A DNA stretch of 64,000 bases from Luteimonas huabeiensis HB2 (GCF_000559025.1 NZ_JAAN01000033.1:1-64000); one strand, 5' to 3'; numbered from the stretch's first letter, positions 14,809 through 24,611 are shown. Notes: generated by a model from the sequence alone, not told the origin. Program-made: numbers and translations.

Positions 14809-15182
14809 CGCCCCCGACCGCCCCCCGCGACGACGGCTTCGAGCGCAGCGTCCGCCAGGCCCACGATGCCGCGCTCGCGCACGTCTCCGCGCGCACGCTG
14901 GCGCGCCTGCGCCCGCGCAGCGAAAAGACCGCGCCCGCGCGCGCCCGGCGGCCGGGCTGGGCGCTGGCCACGGCCTGCGCGGCCGTGTTCGCCGCCGTGC
15001 TCGGCGCCCGCGCGCTATTGGCGCCGCCCGAGGCCGCGCCCGCGCTGGCCGCGGGCATCGAGGCCGCCGCGCCCGCGCCCGCCGCCCTGCCCGAGGGCGA
15101 CCTGCTGGTCGCGCTCGACGAAGACCCCGACCTGTTCCTCTGGCTGGCCTCGAGCGAGGCCCGCCCGCTGGCGATGGAGTGA
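14805..15182 (+). CDS. DUF3619-like single-pass membrane protein, probable anti-sigma partner
   Basis: 125-aa protein. A cytoplasmic N-terminus of about 48 aa (DDGFERSVRQAHDAALAHVSARTLARLR) is followed by one transmembrane helix (about 50-68) and an Ala/Pro-rich periplasmic tail ending ALDEDPDLFLWLASSEARPLAME. Size, topology and position directly after an ECF sigma gene (ATGA overlap) fit DUF3619-type proteins and an anti-sigma role. That role is inferred from context; no known anti-sigma domain is evident. Confidence 0.75.
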   Translation: MTPPTAPRDDGFERSVRQAHDAALAHVSARTLARLRPRSEKTAPARARRPGWALATACAAVFAAVLGARALLAPPEAAPALAAGIEAAAPAPAALPEGDLLVALDEDPDLFLWLASSEARPLAME

Positions 15183-15610
15183 CCCGCATGTCCCGCTTCC
15201 CGACCCGCCCCCTGGCGCTTTGCCTGCTCCTGCTGCCGCTCGCCGGCCCGGCGCCGGCGCAGGACGCCGCCCCCGCGCTTCCCGCCTGGGAGCAGCTGAC
15301 GCCCGCCCAGCGCGAAACGCTGATCGCGCCGATCCGCGAACGCTGGAACGACGAACCCGCCGCGCGCGCGCACATGCTGCGGCGCGCCGAGCGCTGGCGC
15401 GACATGAGCCCCGAGGAACGCCAGCGCGCACGGCGCGGCATGAAGCGCTGGGAGGACATGTCGCCCGAACGCCGGCACGAAACGCGCGCGTTGTTCGAGC
15501 ACATGCGCCGGCTGCCCGAGGCCGAGCAGCAGGCGCTGCGCGAACGCTGGCGGACGATGACGCCGGCCGAGCGCGAGCGCTGGATCCGCGAGCACCCGCC
15601 CCGCGACTAG
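15179..15610 (+). CDS. DUF3106-family periplasmic protein
   Basis: 143 aa from a GTG start that overlaps the previous stop by four bases, or 140 aa from the ATG at 15188. A signal peptide ends near PAPAQD. The mature part is a run of short amphipathic repeats: WEQLTPAQRETL, WRDMSPEERQRAR, WEDMSPERRHETR, LPEAEQQALRERW and MTPAERERWI. This L/M-(S/T)-P-x-(Q/E)-R pattern is that of DUF3106 and recalls the LTxxQ motif of Spy/CpxP-type periplasmic sensors. Likely the periplasmic sensing component of the sigma module. Confidence 0.85.
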   Translation: MTRMSRFPTRPLALCLLLLPLAGPAPAQDAAPALPAWEQLTPAQRETLIAPIRERWNDEPAARAHMLRRAERWRDMSPEERQRARRGMKRWEDMSPERRHETRALFEHMRRLPEAEQQALRERWRTMTPAERERWIREHPPRD

Positions 15611-15648
15611 GACCGGGCCGCCCCCTTCGCCCGCAGCGGGCTGACGCT

Positions 15649-15825
15649 GCGCCTTCTCCCGCAAGCGGGGCGCATCCTGATTTTCCTTCTCCCGCAAGCG
15701 GGCCCACGTCGTTCCTTCTCCCGCGAGCGGGCCCAAGTTGTTACTTCTCCCGCGAGCGGGCCCACGTCGTTCCTTCTCCCGCAAGCGGGAGAAGGTGGCG
15801 CGCAGCGCCGGATGAGGGCCCTCTG
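15649..15825. repeat. Repeat array C (inverted orientation)
   Basis: Reverse-complement cores (CCTTCTCCCGCAAG-like) begin at 15652, 15685, 15714, 15743 and 15772: one 33-bp step, then exact 29-bp steps. The array ends with the complete palindrome and TGGCGCGCAGCGCCGGATGA, the mirror image of the start of array B. It fills most of the 330 bp between the DUF3106 gene and pntAA; the rest (15826-15940) shows nothing. Confidence 0.85.
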
Positions 15826-15940
15826 GACGCCAGCAACGCGTCCCCTCCGCCTGCGGCACGCCCCCCGCCGACGGGGGGGACAACCGTGCCCGTCGCAGGC
15901 CGAGCGTCGATCCTCCCTGGCGATCGCGGTATGCGCGCGC

Positions 15941-17032
15941 CTACGGCGGCGCCGGCCACACCGTGCGCGACAGCAATTCGTCGTTCCAGTCGAAGCCGAG
16001 CGCGCCGTCGCGCAGCAGCAGCTGGACGAAATTGAACACGTTGCGGGCATACATCTCGCTGGCGTGCTGCGCGCCCTGGCTGGCCAGGTGCAGCGGCCCG
16101 GCCACGGTCACCCCGCCCACCTCGTGGGTCTCGCCCGGCCGCGTGGCCTCGCAGTTGCCACCGGTCTCCGCGGCGAGGTCCACGATCACGCTGCCCGGTT
16201 TCATGCCGGCCACCATGGCCTCGGTGACGATCCTGGGTGCGGGCCGGCCGGGCACCGCGGCGGTGCACACCACCACGTCCACGCCCTTGAGGTGCTCGGA
16301 CAGGCGCCGCTGCTGCTCGGCGCGCTCCTGATCGGTCAGCGCGCGCGCGTAGCCGCCCTCGCCCGCGGCGCTGACGCCCAGGTCGAGGAAGCGCGCACCG
16401 AGCGACTCGATCTGCTCGCGCGTCTCCGGCCGCACGTCGAAACCCTCCACCTGCGCGCCCAGCCGGCGCGCGGTGGCGATCGCCTGCAGGCCGGCGACGC
16501 CGGCGCCGATCACCAGCACCTTCGACGGGCGGATGGTGCCGGCGGCGGTGGTCAGCATGGGAAAGAAGCGCGGCGCCAGCTGCGCGCCGATCAGCACCGC
16601 CTTGTAGCCGGCCATGCCGGCCTGCGAGCTGAGCACGTCCATCGCCTGCGCGCGGGTGGTGCGCGGCAGCCGTTCCAGCGGAAAGGCGATCAGGCCGCGC
16701 TCGCGCAGCGCCTGGGCGCGCGCGGGGTCCGCCTCCGGCTGCAGGATGCCGACGACGACCGCGCCGGGCTTCAGCGCGGCCAGCGCCGTCGCCGGCGGCG
16801 CCTGCACGCACAGCACCGCGTCGGCGCCGTCGAGGGCGGCCGGCGCGTCGGCGACCAGTTGCGCGCCGGCCTCGGCATAGGCCGCGTCCGGGAAGAACGC
16901 CGCCGCGCCGCTGCCGCGTTCGAGGCGCACGACGGCGCCCGCGGCCACGAGCTTGCGGCAGGTCTCCGGCGTCACCGCCACCCGCCGCTCGCCCGGCGCG
17001 CGCTCGCGCGCGATGCCCAAGGTGATCGTCAT
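15941..17032 (-). CDS. pntAA: NAD(P) transhydrogenase alpha-1 (soluble) subunit
   Basis: 363-aa soluble NAD(H)-binding subunit of a three-subunit transhydrogenase. It starts MTITLGIARERAPGERRVAVTP and carries the Rossmann loop VLVIGAGVAGLQAIATARRLGA near residue 170 and the DVRPETREQIESLGARF segment. It ends at the alanine-dehydrogenase-like domain without membrane helices, so it needs pntAB. In related genomes the three pnt genes are normally contiguous; here 1.84 kb with three opposite-strand genes and repeat array C separate it from pntAB-pntB. Confidence 0.93.
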   Translation of the reverse strand: MTITLGIARERAPGERRVAVTPETCRKLVAAGAVVRLERGSGAAAFFPDAAYAEAGAQLVADAPAALDGADAVLCVQAPPATALAALKPGAVVVGILQPEADPARAQALRERGLIAFPLERLPRTTRAQAMDVLSSQAGMAGYKAVLIGAQLAPRFFPMLTTAAGTIRPSKVLVIGAGVAGLQAIATARRLGAQVEGFDVRPETREQIESLGARFLDLGVSAAGEGGYARALTDQERAEQQRRLSEHLKGVDVVVCTAAVPGRPAPRIVTEAMVAGMKPGSVIVDLAAETGGNCEATRPGETHEVGGVTVAGPLHLASQGAQHASEMYARNVFNFVQLLLRDGALGFDWNDELLSRTVWPAPP

Positions 17033-17093
17033 CGGCTGCTCCAGTTCCCCGCGGAACCGCATCCTAGCAAGTCGCGCGGCGCGCGCGCCGCGC

Positions 17094-19469
17094 TCAGAAC
17101 GCGTTGGCGGCGGCCGGCGGCGGGGGGGCGGCGGGCGCGGTGCGCGGCGCCTGGTTGAGGCGCTGCCAGAGCTGCTTCATCGCCTCGTCGAAGGGCGCGT
17201 CCACCGAGCGCACCACCGCCCGCCCCGAGGCCACCAGCACCGCCAGTTCCTCGGGGGAGACCACCATCTTGCGCACGCCGCGGCGGTTGACCAGCAACAG
17301 GCGCGAGGTCAGCGGGCTGATCCAGGCGATCCGCGCCGCGCTCTCGTGGCCGGAGCGGTCGATCAGACGCAGGCCCTGCCCGACCTTGAGCCGGCGCATG
17401 CGCGCGGCGATCGCCGGATCGCAATCGACGGTGTCGGTCCCGCCCACCAGCCGCAGCGGCATCTCGTCCGGCGCCGCCTCGTCCACCGGCTCCGCGCGCG
17501 GGGTGTGGATCTGCCGCACGGTATCGGGCATCGCCAGCGCGGAAATGATCCGCGCCATCGCCTCGCGCGCGGCGCCGGCCTCCATGCCGCAGCTGGAATA
17601 GCACTCGGCCAGCGGCGCCTGCAGCGCCAGCAACTGGTCGGCCACCGCGGCCCCGCGCACCTGCGCGGCGTCGGCGTCCACCTGCACCATGGCGTCGCCC
17701 AGGCCGATCGCGGCGCGATGCCGCGGCGAATCGGGCCCGTCGCGCAACCAGGTCTGCGTCAGGTAATGGCGCCAGTGCTCGTCGAGGAACTGCGCCACCG
17801 GCGCGGTCAGCGGCCGCTCGCACATGCGCGAGGCGACCAGGTCCTCGGCGCTGCGCCGGGCCAGCTGCAGGCGCTCGCGACCGAAGATCGACTCCGCGAT
17901 GCGGCGCTCGGCGATTTCCGAACGCTTGCGCTGCTGGTCGAGCTGGTCGCGCAGTTCGCTGGCCGCGAGTTCGAAGATCGCGGCATCGTCCTGGAATTCC
18001 TCGACCACGCGGTCCACCGCGCGCTCGGCGCGATCCAGGGTTTCCTGGTCCTGCGGGGTCTCGCCGGTGTTGCCGTCGCAGGCCTCGGTGAGCGCGTCCA
18101 GCAGCTTGCGCGCCGGGTGGCTGCGGCGGTTGAACAGGGTGTCGTCGGTCAGCGCGACCTTGAGGTAGGGCACCACCAGCTTGCCGTACAGCGCGCGCGA
18201 GCGCTGCAGCAGGTCGTTGGCCTCGAACAGCGAGCGGAACAGGATGCCGACCAGGTCGATCGCGTCCTCCTCGTCGCTGCTGAAGCGCACGCGTTCCGGG
18301 TCGAGGCCGAGCTGGCGCACGCTGCCCAGGATCTGGCTGCGCAGCACGTCGCCCAGCGCGCGCTCGTCCTCGCCCGCGAGCGCGCGGGCGTAGGGCGCGG
18401 GATCGTCGCCCTGCAGCAGCGAGGCGATGTTGAGCATGTCCTCGGTGCCGAGGAACTGCCCGGGCGGCTCGGCGCGCGGCGCGGGGCCGGCGGCGGGCGC
18501 CGGCTCGCTGGCCGCGGCGTGGGCGCGCCAGGCGCGCAGCTGGTCGCGCACGATGTCGCGGTAGCGCAGCGGCTGGCCTTCGGCCGGCGCGGCGGGAGAC
18601 GAAGCGGCCGCCCCGGAGAACCCCGAGGGCGCGGCATGGCCCGCCTGCGGCGGCGCCTCGTGCCCGCCGGCCGCGGAGTCGGCCGCGCCCGGCGGCCCCG
18701 GATCGCGGCGGGTGTGCTCGACGGTGCCGACGTCGGGGACCCAGCCGGCCGCGGGCGCCGGCGCCTCTCGGCGCGACCGCGCGGCCGGCCGCGGCACCGC
18801 CGCGTCCACGGCGCCGAACGCGGCGGCGGCGAGGGTGGCGTTGGCCTTGGTATAGACCTCGCCCAGGATCTTCGGCAGCCGCTTGTCGAACTGCTGGAAC
18901 ACCATCTGCCGCAGGCTGGGGGTCAGGTCCTCGGCCTCGAACAGGTCCACGAAGGCCGAGACCGCCACCTCCGGCCGCAGCGGGTTGGGGCGCTGCGCCT
19001 GCGGCAGCCCCATCGCCTGCGCCAGCGCCTCCAGGCGCTCGTCGAGCTGGGCCAGCGGGTGCAGGAACTGGTGGTCGAGCAGCTCGGTGATCTGCTGCCC
19101 GGCCAGGTGGATCTCCAGCTCGCCCTCGGACATCAGCTGCAGCGCGCCATCGCGCGCCTGGGCGCCGCCGGCCGGGTCGAGCCAGGCTTCGAAGGCGCGC
19201 TCGATGGCGCCGCGGTAGCGGGTGGCCAGTTCCAGCGCGCGATGGCTCAGCGCCAGCACCGCCACGCGGTCTTCCTGCGCGGAACTGAAGTCGTGCCCGG
19301 CCAGCGCCGCCAGCCGCACCTGCTCCTCGATCGAGCTCCAGAACCCCGCCAGCACGCCGACCAGATCGGTCGCCGCATCGCGTTGCAGCGTCTCCAGCAC
19401 GCGCCCGGGTCCGCGCGCGCTGGATGCGCGCGCCACGCGGGAGGTGGCGAGGTCGTCTGCGGGCTTCAT
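17094..19469 (-). CDS. DUF1631-family protein
   Basis: 791-aa soluble protein of the DUF1631 family. Conserved parts include the N-terminal helical region (about 25-230, with LMSEGELEIHLAGQQI and LRQMVFQQFDKRLPKILGEVY), an Ala/Pro/Glu-rich low-complexity linker (about 235-310) and a C-terminal region with LSKL-type helices. The last 130 residues (LKVGQGLRLID, AARIAWISPLTSRLLLVNRRG) look like a beta-rich domain, reminiscent of PilZ-type barrels. Some members are mislabelled thymidine phosphorylase. Function unknown. Divergent from the nitroreductase gene. Confidence 0.82.
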   Translation of the reverse strand: MKPADDLATSRVARASSARGPGRVLETLQRDAATDLVGVLAGFWSSIEEQVRLAALAGHDFSSAQEDRVAVLALSHRALELATRYRGAIERAFEAWLDPAGGAQARDGALQLMSEGELEIHLAGQQITELLDHQFLHPLAQLDERLEALAQAMGLPQAQRPNPLRPEVAVSAFVDLFEAEDLTPSLRQMVFQQFDKRLPKILGEVYTKANATLAAAAFGAVDAAVPRPAARSRREAPAPAAGWVPDVGTVEHTRRDPGPPGAADSAAGGHEAPPQAGHAAPSGFSGAAASSPAAPAEGQPLRYRDIVRDQLRAWRAHAAASEPAPAAGPAPRAEPPGQFLGTEDMLNIASLLQGDDPAPYARALAGEDERALGDVLRSQILGSVRQLGLDPERVRFSSDEEDAIDLVGILFRSLFEANDLLQRSRALYGKLVVPYLKVALTDDTLFNRRSHPARKLLDALTEACDGNTGETPQDQETLDRAERAVDRVVEEFQDDAAIFELAASELRDQLDQQRKRSEIAERRIAESIFGRERLQLARRSAEDLVASRMCERPLTAPVAQFLDEHWRHYLTQTWLRDGPDSPRHRAAIGLGDAMVQVDADAAQVRGAAVADQLLALQAPLAECYSSCGMEAGAAREAMARIISALAMPDTVRQIHTPRAEPVDEAAPDEMPLRLVGGTDTVDCDPAIAARMRRLKVGQGLRLIDRSGHESAARIAWISPLTSRLLLVNRRGVRKMVVSPEELAVLVASGRAVVRSVDAPFDEAMKQLWQRLNQAPRTAPAAPPPPAAANAF

Positions 19470-19543
19470 TTCGGGGGAGAATACGCTGGCGACGGGATGC
19501 CGTCGCTACGAACGTACGATCCCGACCGGACCATTCCACGTCT

Positions 19544-20143
19544 GTGACTGACATCGCAAATACCGAGGAAGCGCTCGCGGCGCTGGACGCACGGCGCTCG
19601 GTGCCGGCCCGCCAGCTGGCCGAACCCGCGCCGGACGACGCCGAACTGCTGCGCCTGCTGCGCTCGGCCGTGCGCGTGCCCGATCACGGCAAGCGCGTGC
19701 CGTTCCGTTTCCTGCGCGTGCGCGGCGCCGCACGCAGCGCGCTCGGCGAGCGGGTCGCGGCGATCGGCCGCCGGCTGCGGCCCGGCGCCGGCGAGGCGGC
19801 GTTCGAGAAGGACCGGCAGCGCTTTTCGCACGCGCCGCTGGTGCTGGTGGTGGTGGCGGTGCTCGACCCGGCCGACACCGCGATTCCCGAGCAGGAGCGG
19901 CTGATGACCGCCGGTTGCGTGTGCTTCGCGCTGCTGCAGGCCGCGCAGGCGATGGGCTACGGCGGCAGCTGGCTGACCGGCTGGCCGGCCTTCGAGCGCG
20001 AGGTCATGGACCTGCTGGGGCTGGGGCCGCACGAGCGCATCGCCGGCTTCGTCCACCTGGGCACGCCGCGCATCGAGCCGCCCGAGCGCGAGCGCCCGGA
20101 CCCGGCCGCGCTGCTGCGCGACTGGTCGCCCGATGGCCCCTGA
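19544..20143 (+). CDS. Nitroreductase-family oxidoreductase
   Basis: 199-aa FMN-dependent nitroreductase of the small YdjA type. The FMN-binding start DARRSVPARQL (about residues 14-24), the RVPDHGKRVPFRFLRVRG substrate region and YGGSWLTGWPAFEREVMDLLGL near residue 140 are family features. It should reduce nitro compounds or quinones with NAD(P)H. The GTG at 19544 is the only start that gives family length; the open frame before it belongs to the intergenic region. The next gene begins 11 bp before this one ends. Confidence 0.88.
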   Translation: MTDIANTEEALAALDARRSVPARQLAEPAPDDAELLRLLRSAVRVPDHGKRVPFRFLRVRGAARSALGERVAAIGRRLRPGAGEAAFEKDRQRFSHAPLVLVVVAVLDPADTAIPEQERLMTAGCVCFALLQAAQAMGYGGSWLTGWPAFEREVMDLLGLGPHERIAGFVHLGTPRIEPPERERPDPAALLRDWSPDGP

Positions 20144-21095
20144 GCGCGGCGCGCCCGCCGGCACCCTGCACCTGGTCGACGCCAGCCTGTACGTGTTCCG
20201 GGCCTGGCATTCCATGCCCGACGAGTTCCGCGACGCCGACGGCGAGCCGGCCAACGCGGTGCACGGCTTCGCGCGCTTCCTGCTCGAGCTGCTGGAACGC
20301 GAGCGTCCGCGGCACATCGTGGTGGCCTTCGACGAGGCGCTGGACAGCTGCTTCCGCCACGCGCTCTACGCCGCCTACAAGGCCAACCGGCCGCCGGCCC
20401 CGGAGGCGCTGCGGCGGCAGTTCGCGCACTGCAAGGCGCTGGCCGCCGCGCTCGGCCTGGTGGTGCTGGCCGATGCCGAGTACGAGGCCGACGACCTGAT
20501 CGGCAGCGCGCTGGCCCAGGCCCGCCGGCTCGGCCACCGCGGCGTCATCGTGTCGGCCGACAAGGATCTCTCGCAGCTGCTGCAGGGCGCCGACGAGCAG
20601 TGGGACTTCGCCCGCGGCCAGCGCTGGAGCGCGGCGGGGGTACCGGCCCGGCACGGCGTGCGCGCCGAGCAGATCCCGGACTACCTGGCGCTGTGCGGCG
20701 ACAGCATCGACAACATCCCCGGCGTGCCCGGCATCGGCTGCAAGACCGCGGCCGCGCTGCTGGCCCACTTCGGCAGCCTGGATGCGCTGCTCGCGCGGGT
20801 GGAGGAAGTGCCCTACCTGCGCCTGCGCGGCGCGCGCCAGACCGCCGAGCGCCTGCGCGCCCACGGCGAGCAGGCGCGGCTGTGCCGGCGCCTGGCCACG
20901 ATCGCGCTCGACGCGCCGCTGTCGCCGTTCGCCGCGCCGTTCGCCCGCGGCGAGGCCGACGCCGCCGCGCTGGACGCGCTGAGCCGGACCCTGCGCTTCG
21001 GCCCGCTCACCCGCAAGCGGCTGTACGCCGCGGCGGGGCTGGCGTTCGCGCCGCCGGCCGCGGCCGCCGACGCCTGGGCGCCGGAGCCGTTCTGA
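20133..21095 (+). CDS. 5'-3' exonuclease (Xni/ExoIX or PolI N-domain type)
   Basis: 320-aa stand-alone 5'-3' exonuclease/flap endonuclease of the PolI N-terminal family. Metal-binding acids appear in LHLVDASLYVFRAWH (about residue 15), VVAFDEALDSCFRH and AEYEADDLIGSALA; VSADKDLSQLL and a helix-hairpin-helix, GVPGIGCKTAAALLAHFGS (about 190-208), follow. It lacks any polymerase domain. Proposed roles are RNA primer or flap removal. It overlaps the nitroreductase gene by 11 bp in another frame. Confidence 0.88.
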   Translation: MAPERGAPAGTLHLVDASLYVFRAWHSMPDEFRDADGEPANAVHGFARFLLELLERERPRHIVVAFDEALDSCFRHALYAAYKANRPPAPEALRRQFAHCKALAAALGLVVLADAEYEADDLIGSALAQARRLGHRGVIVSADKDLSQLLQGADEQWDFARGQRWSAAGVPARHGVRAEQIPDYLALCGDSIDNIPGVPGIGCKTAAALLAHFGSLDALLARVEEVPYLRLRGARQTAERLRAHGEQARLCRRLATIALDAPLSPFAAPFARGEADAAALDALSRTLRFGPLTRKRLYAAAGLAFAPPAAAADAWAPEPF

Positions 21096-21129
21096 CCCCG
21101 GGCGGCAGCGGCAGCGCGGCGCGATGCGA

Positions 21130-21135
21130 TAGCAT
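21130..21135 (+). promoter_or_regulatory. Predicted -10 box of nudE
   Basis: TAGCAT whose last base is exactly 7 nt before the A of the nudE ATG; a start there would make the transcript leaderless. There is no Shine-Dalgarno sequence. Confidence 0.35.
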
Positions 21136-21141
21136 CTGCCG

Positions 21142-21705
21142 ATGACCCGTGCCGACGAACGCCCCGAACCCGAACTCCTCTACGAAGGCGACTGGCTGCG
21201 GCTGGTGCGCCGCGGCAAGTGGGAGTTCTGCGAACGCACCCACGGCCGCGAAGGCCTGGCGGTGATCGTGATCGCGGTGACGCCCGAGGACGAGGTGCTG
21301 TTCGTCGAGCAGTACCGGGTGCCGCTCGGCGCGCGCACCATCGAGATGCCCGCCGGCCTGGTCGGCGACGACCACGACGACGACACCCTGCAGTCCGCCG
21401 CGCGCCGCGAGCTGATCGAGGAGACCGGCTGGGAGCCGGGCCGGGTCGAGATCCTGCTGACCGGCCCCACCACCTCGGGGATGAGCAACGAGCGCATCGC
21501 CTTCGCCCGCGCGCGCGACCTGCGCAAGGTCGGCGAAGGCGGCGGCGTGGGCAGCGAGGACATCGTGGTCCACCGCGTGCCGCGCGAGCGCGCGCCGGCC
21601 TGGCTGATGGAAATGCACCGCGCTGGCTACGAGCTCGACCTCAAGCTCTGGGCCGGGCTGTGGATGATCGAGCACGAGCCCGACGGCAGCCCGGCGGCGC
21701 CGTAG
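21142..21705 (+). CDS. nudE: ADP-ribose/ADP-sugar diphosphatase NudE-like Nudix hydrolase
   Basis: 187-aa Nudix hydrolase of the NudE type (ADP-ribose, NADH, Ap3A and similar ADP compounds). The Nudix box ends in the invariant RELIEETGW (about residues 93-101), but the upstream Glu of G-x5-E-x7-REUxEExGU is Asp here (G at 79, D at 85). The YEGDWLRLVRRGKWEFCERT start and GPTTSGMSNER are NudE-like. A hairpin overlaps its stop codon. Confidence 0.87.
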   Translation: MTRADERPEPELLYEGDWLRLVRRGKWEFCERTHGREGLAVIVIAVTPEDEVLFVEQYRVPLGARTIEMPAGLVGDDHDDDTLQSAARRELIEETGWEPGRVEILLTGPTTSGMSNERIAFARARDLRKVGEGGGVGSEDIVVHRVPRERAPAWLMEMHRAGYELDLKLWAGLWMIEHEPDGSPAAP

Positions 21706-21731
21706 GCGCGCGCGGCCGGGACGCGCGCGCC
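21705..21731. terminator. Bidirectional hairpin between nudE and pip
   Basis: Perfect 9-bp inverted repeat GGCGCGCGC / GCGCGCGCC with a 9-base loop, between two convergent genes. No U-tract on either side. Confidence 0.5.
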
Positions 21732-21737
21732 CGCCGG

Positions 21738-23637
<1,900 letters not shown>

Positions 23638-23730
23638 GGTAAGCGCGCGGGGGACGATGCGGGCCGACGGCGGGCTCGAGGACGCCTGCACGGGCGCCCG
23701 GCCCGGGGCCCGGACGCGAAGCGGCGCTCA

Positions 23731-23760
23731 AAAAAATGAAGGCGACCGAAGTCGCCTTCA
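23731..23760 (-). terminator. Rho-independent terminator with UUCG loop
   Basis: On the minus strand: a perfect 10-bp stem TGAAGGCGAC / GTCGCCTTCA closed by TTCG, then a run of T (A-run at 23730-23736 on the plus strand). The T-tract is only on the minus-strand side, so it ends a transcript coming from above 23760, not ahpC or prmC. Confidence 0.85.
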
Positions 23761-23854
23761 AAATTCCGTGACACGCGTGGGAGGGAGTACGGGACACGGA
23801 AGCGGTGGACGGACGGGCCGTCTCGTGCTGGACCGGCGCCTCGGCGCCGGGTTC
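23731..23854 (-). ncRNA. Predicted small RNA divergent from ahpC
   Basis: A minus-strand unit with TTGACC (23885-23890) as -35, an 18-bp spacer, CAAAAT (23861-23866) as -10, a predicted start near 23854 and a strong intrinsic terminator at 23731-23760, giving a transcript of about 124 nt. A perfect 8-bp hairpin (CCGGCGCC / GGCGCCGG, 23833-23850) would sit at the 5' end. A 34-codon ORF (23862-23758) exists, but its ATG overlaps the -10 box, so it would not be fully transcribed. The position, back to back with an OxyR-controlled gene, resembles that of OxyS in enteric bacteria. Sequence family unknown; entirely predicted. Confidence 0.5.
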
Positions 23855-23922
23855 GCATCCATTTTGGTGCAATGCAGCACGCACGGTCAAGCGCCAAACG
23901 ACGCCCGGCCCGCCGGGAGCCG

Positions 23923-23959
23923 ATAGATAAATCCTATTTAATTTATGCGTTCTATCGAT
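23923..23959. promoter_or_regulatory. OxyR binding site upstream of ahpC
   Basis: 37-bp match to the OxyR pattern ATAG-N7-CTAT-N7-ATAG-N7-CTAT: ATAG (23923), CTAT (23934), ATGC (23945), CGAT (23956), 13 of 16 positions. It ends exactly where the ahpC -35 begins, the usual place for OxyR activation. Confidence 0.7.
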
Positions 23960-23988
23960 TTTACATATTGATAGTGAGTCCCTATCCT
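23960..23988 (+). promoter_or_regulatory. ahpC promoter
   Basis: TTTACA (23960-23965), 17-bp spacer, TATCCT (23983-23988); predicted start near 23995 and a 50-nt leader with GAGGA before the ahpC ATG. This AT-rich stretch stands out from the surrounding GC-rich DNA. Confidence 0.65.
23971..23985. promoter_or_regulatory. Second OxyR half-site dyad
   Basis: A further perfect ATAG-N7-CTAT dyad lying between the ahpC -35 and -10 elements. In this position a bound regulator would be expected to block rather than activate. Confidence 0.45.
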
Positions 23989-24044
23989 GTGCCGGTCCGG
24001 TCGTTGCGGCCGGTTTCACACCCCACCCGTCACCGAGGACTTCC

Positions 24045-24608
24045 ATGTCTCTGATCAACACCGAAATCAAGCCGTTCAAGGCCACCGCGTTCCAGAACGG
24101 CGAGTTCGTCGAAATCACCGACGCCGATCTGAAGGGCAAGTGGTCGGTGGTCTTCTTCTACCCCGCCGACTTCACCTTCGTCTGCCCGACCGAACTCGAG
24201 GACCTGGCCGAGCATTACGAGGAGTTCAGGAAGCTCGGCGTGGAGATCTACAGCGTCTCCACCGACACCCACTTCTCGCACAAGGCCTGGCACGACACCT
24301 CCGAGGCCATCGGCAAGATCCAGTTCCCGATGGTCGGCGACCCGACCGCGACGCTGGCCCGCAACTTCGACGTGCTGCGCGAGGGCCAGGGCCTGGCCGA
24401 CCGCGGCACCTTCGTGATCGACCCGCAGGGCGTCATCCAGCTGGTCGAGGTGACCTCCGAGGGCGTGGGCCGCGACGCCGGCGAGCTGCTGCGCAAGGTC
24501 AAGGCCGCCCAGTACGTCGCCGCGCACCCGGGCGAGGTCTGCCCGGCCAAGTGGAAGGAAGGCGAGAAGACCCTGAAGCCGTCGCTGGACCTGGTCGGCA
24601 AGATCTGA
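24045..24608 (+). CDS. ahpC: Alkyl hydroperoxide reductase subunit C (peroxiredoxin)
   Basis: 187-aa typical 2-Cys peroxiredoxin that reduces H2O2, organic peroxides and peroxynitrite. The peroxidatic Cys47 is in DFTFVCPTE and the resolving Cys166 in [10 protein letters not shown], both in the standard positions; the [14 protein letters not shown] segment is AhpC-specific. It is recycled by AhpF, encoded next. A GAGGAC ribosome-binding site precedes the ATG. Control by OxyR is indicated by the site directly upstream of its promoter. Confidence 0.97.
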   Translation: MSLINTEIKPFKATAFQNGEFVEITDADLKGKWSVVFFYPADFTFVCPTELEDLAEHYEEFRKLGVEIYSVSTDTHFSHKAWHDTSEAIGKIQFPMVGDPTATLARNFDVLREGQGLADRGTFVIDPQGVIQLVEVTSEGVGRDAGELLRKVKAAQYVAAHPGEVCPAKWKEGEKTLKPSLDLVGKI

Positions 24609-24611
24609 TCG

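Noticed and set aside
23758..23862. A 34-codon ORF inside the predicted small RNA
   Set aside because: Its ATG overlaps the predicted -10 box, it has no ribosome-binding site, and its Pro/Arg-rich product resembles no leader peptide.
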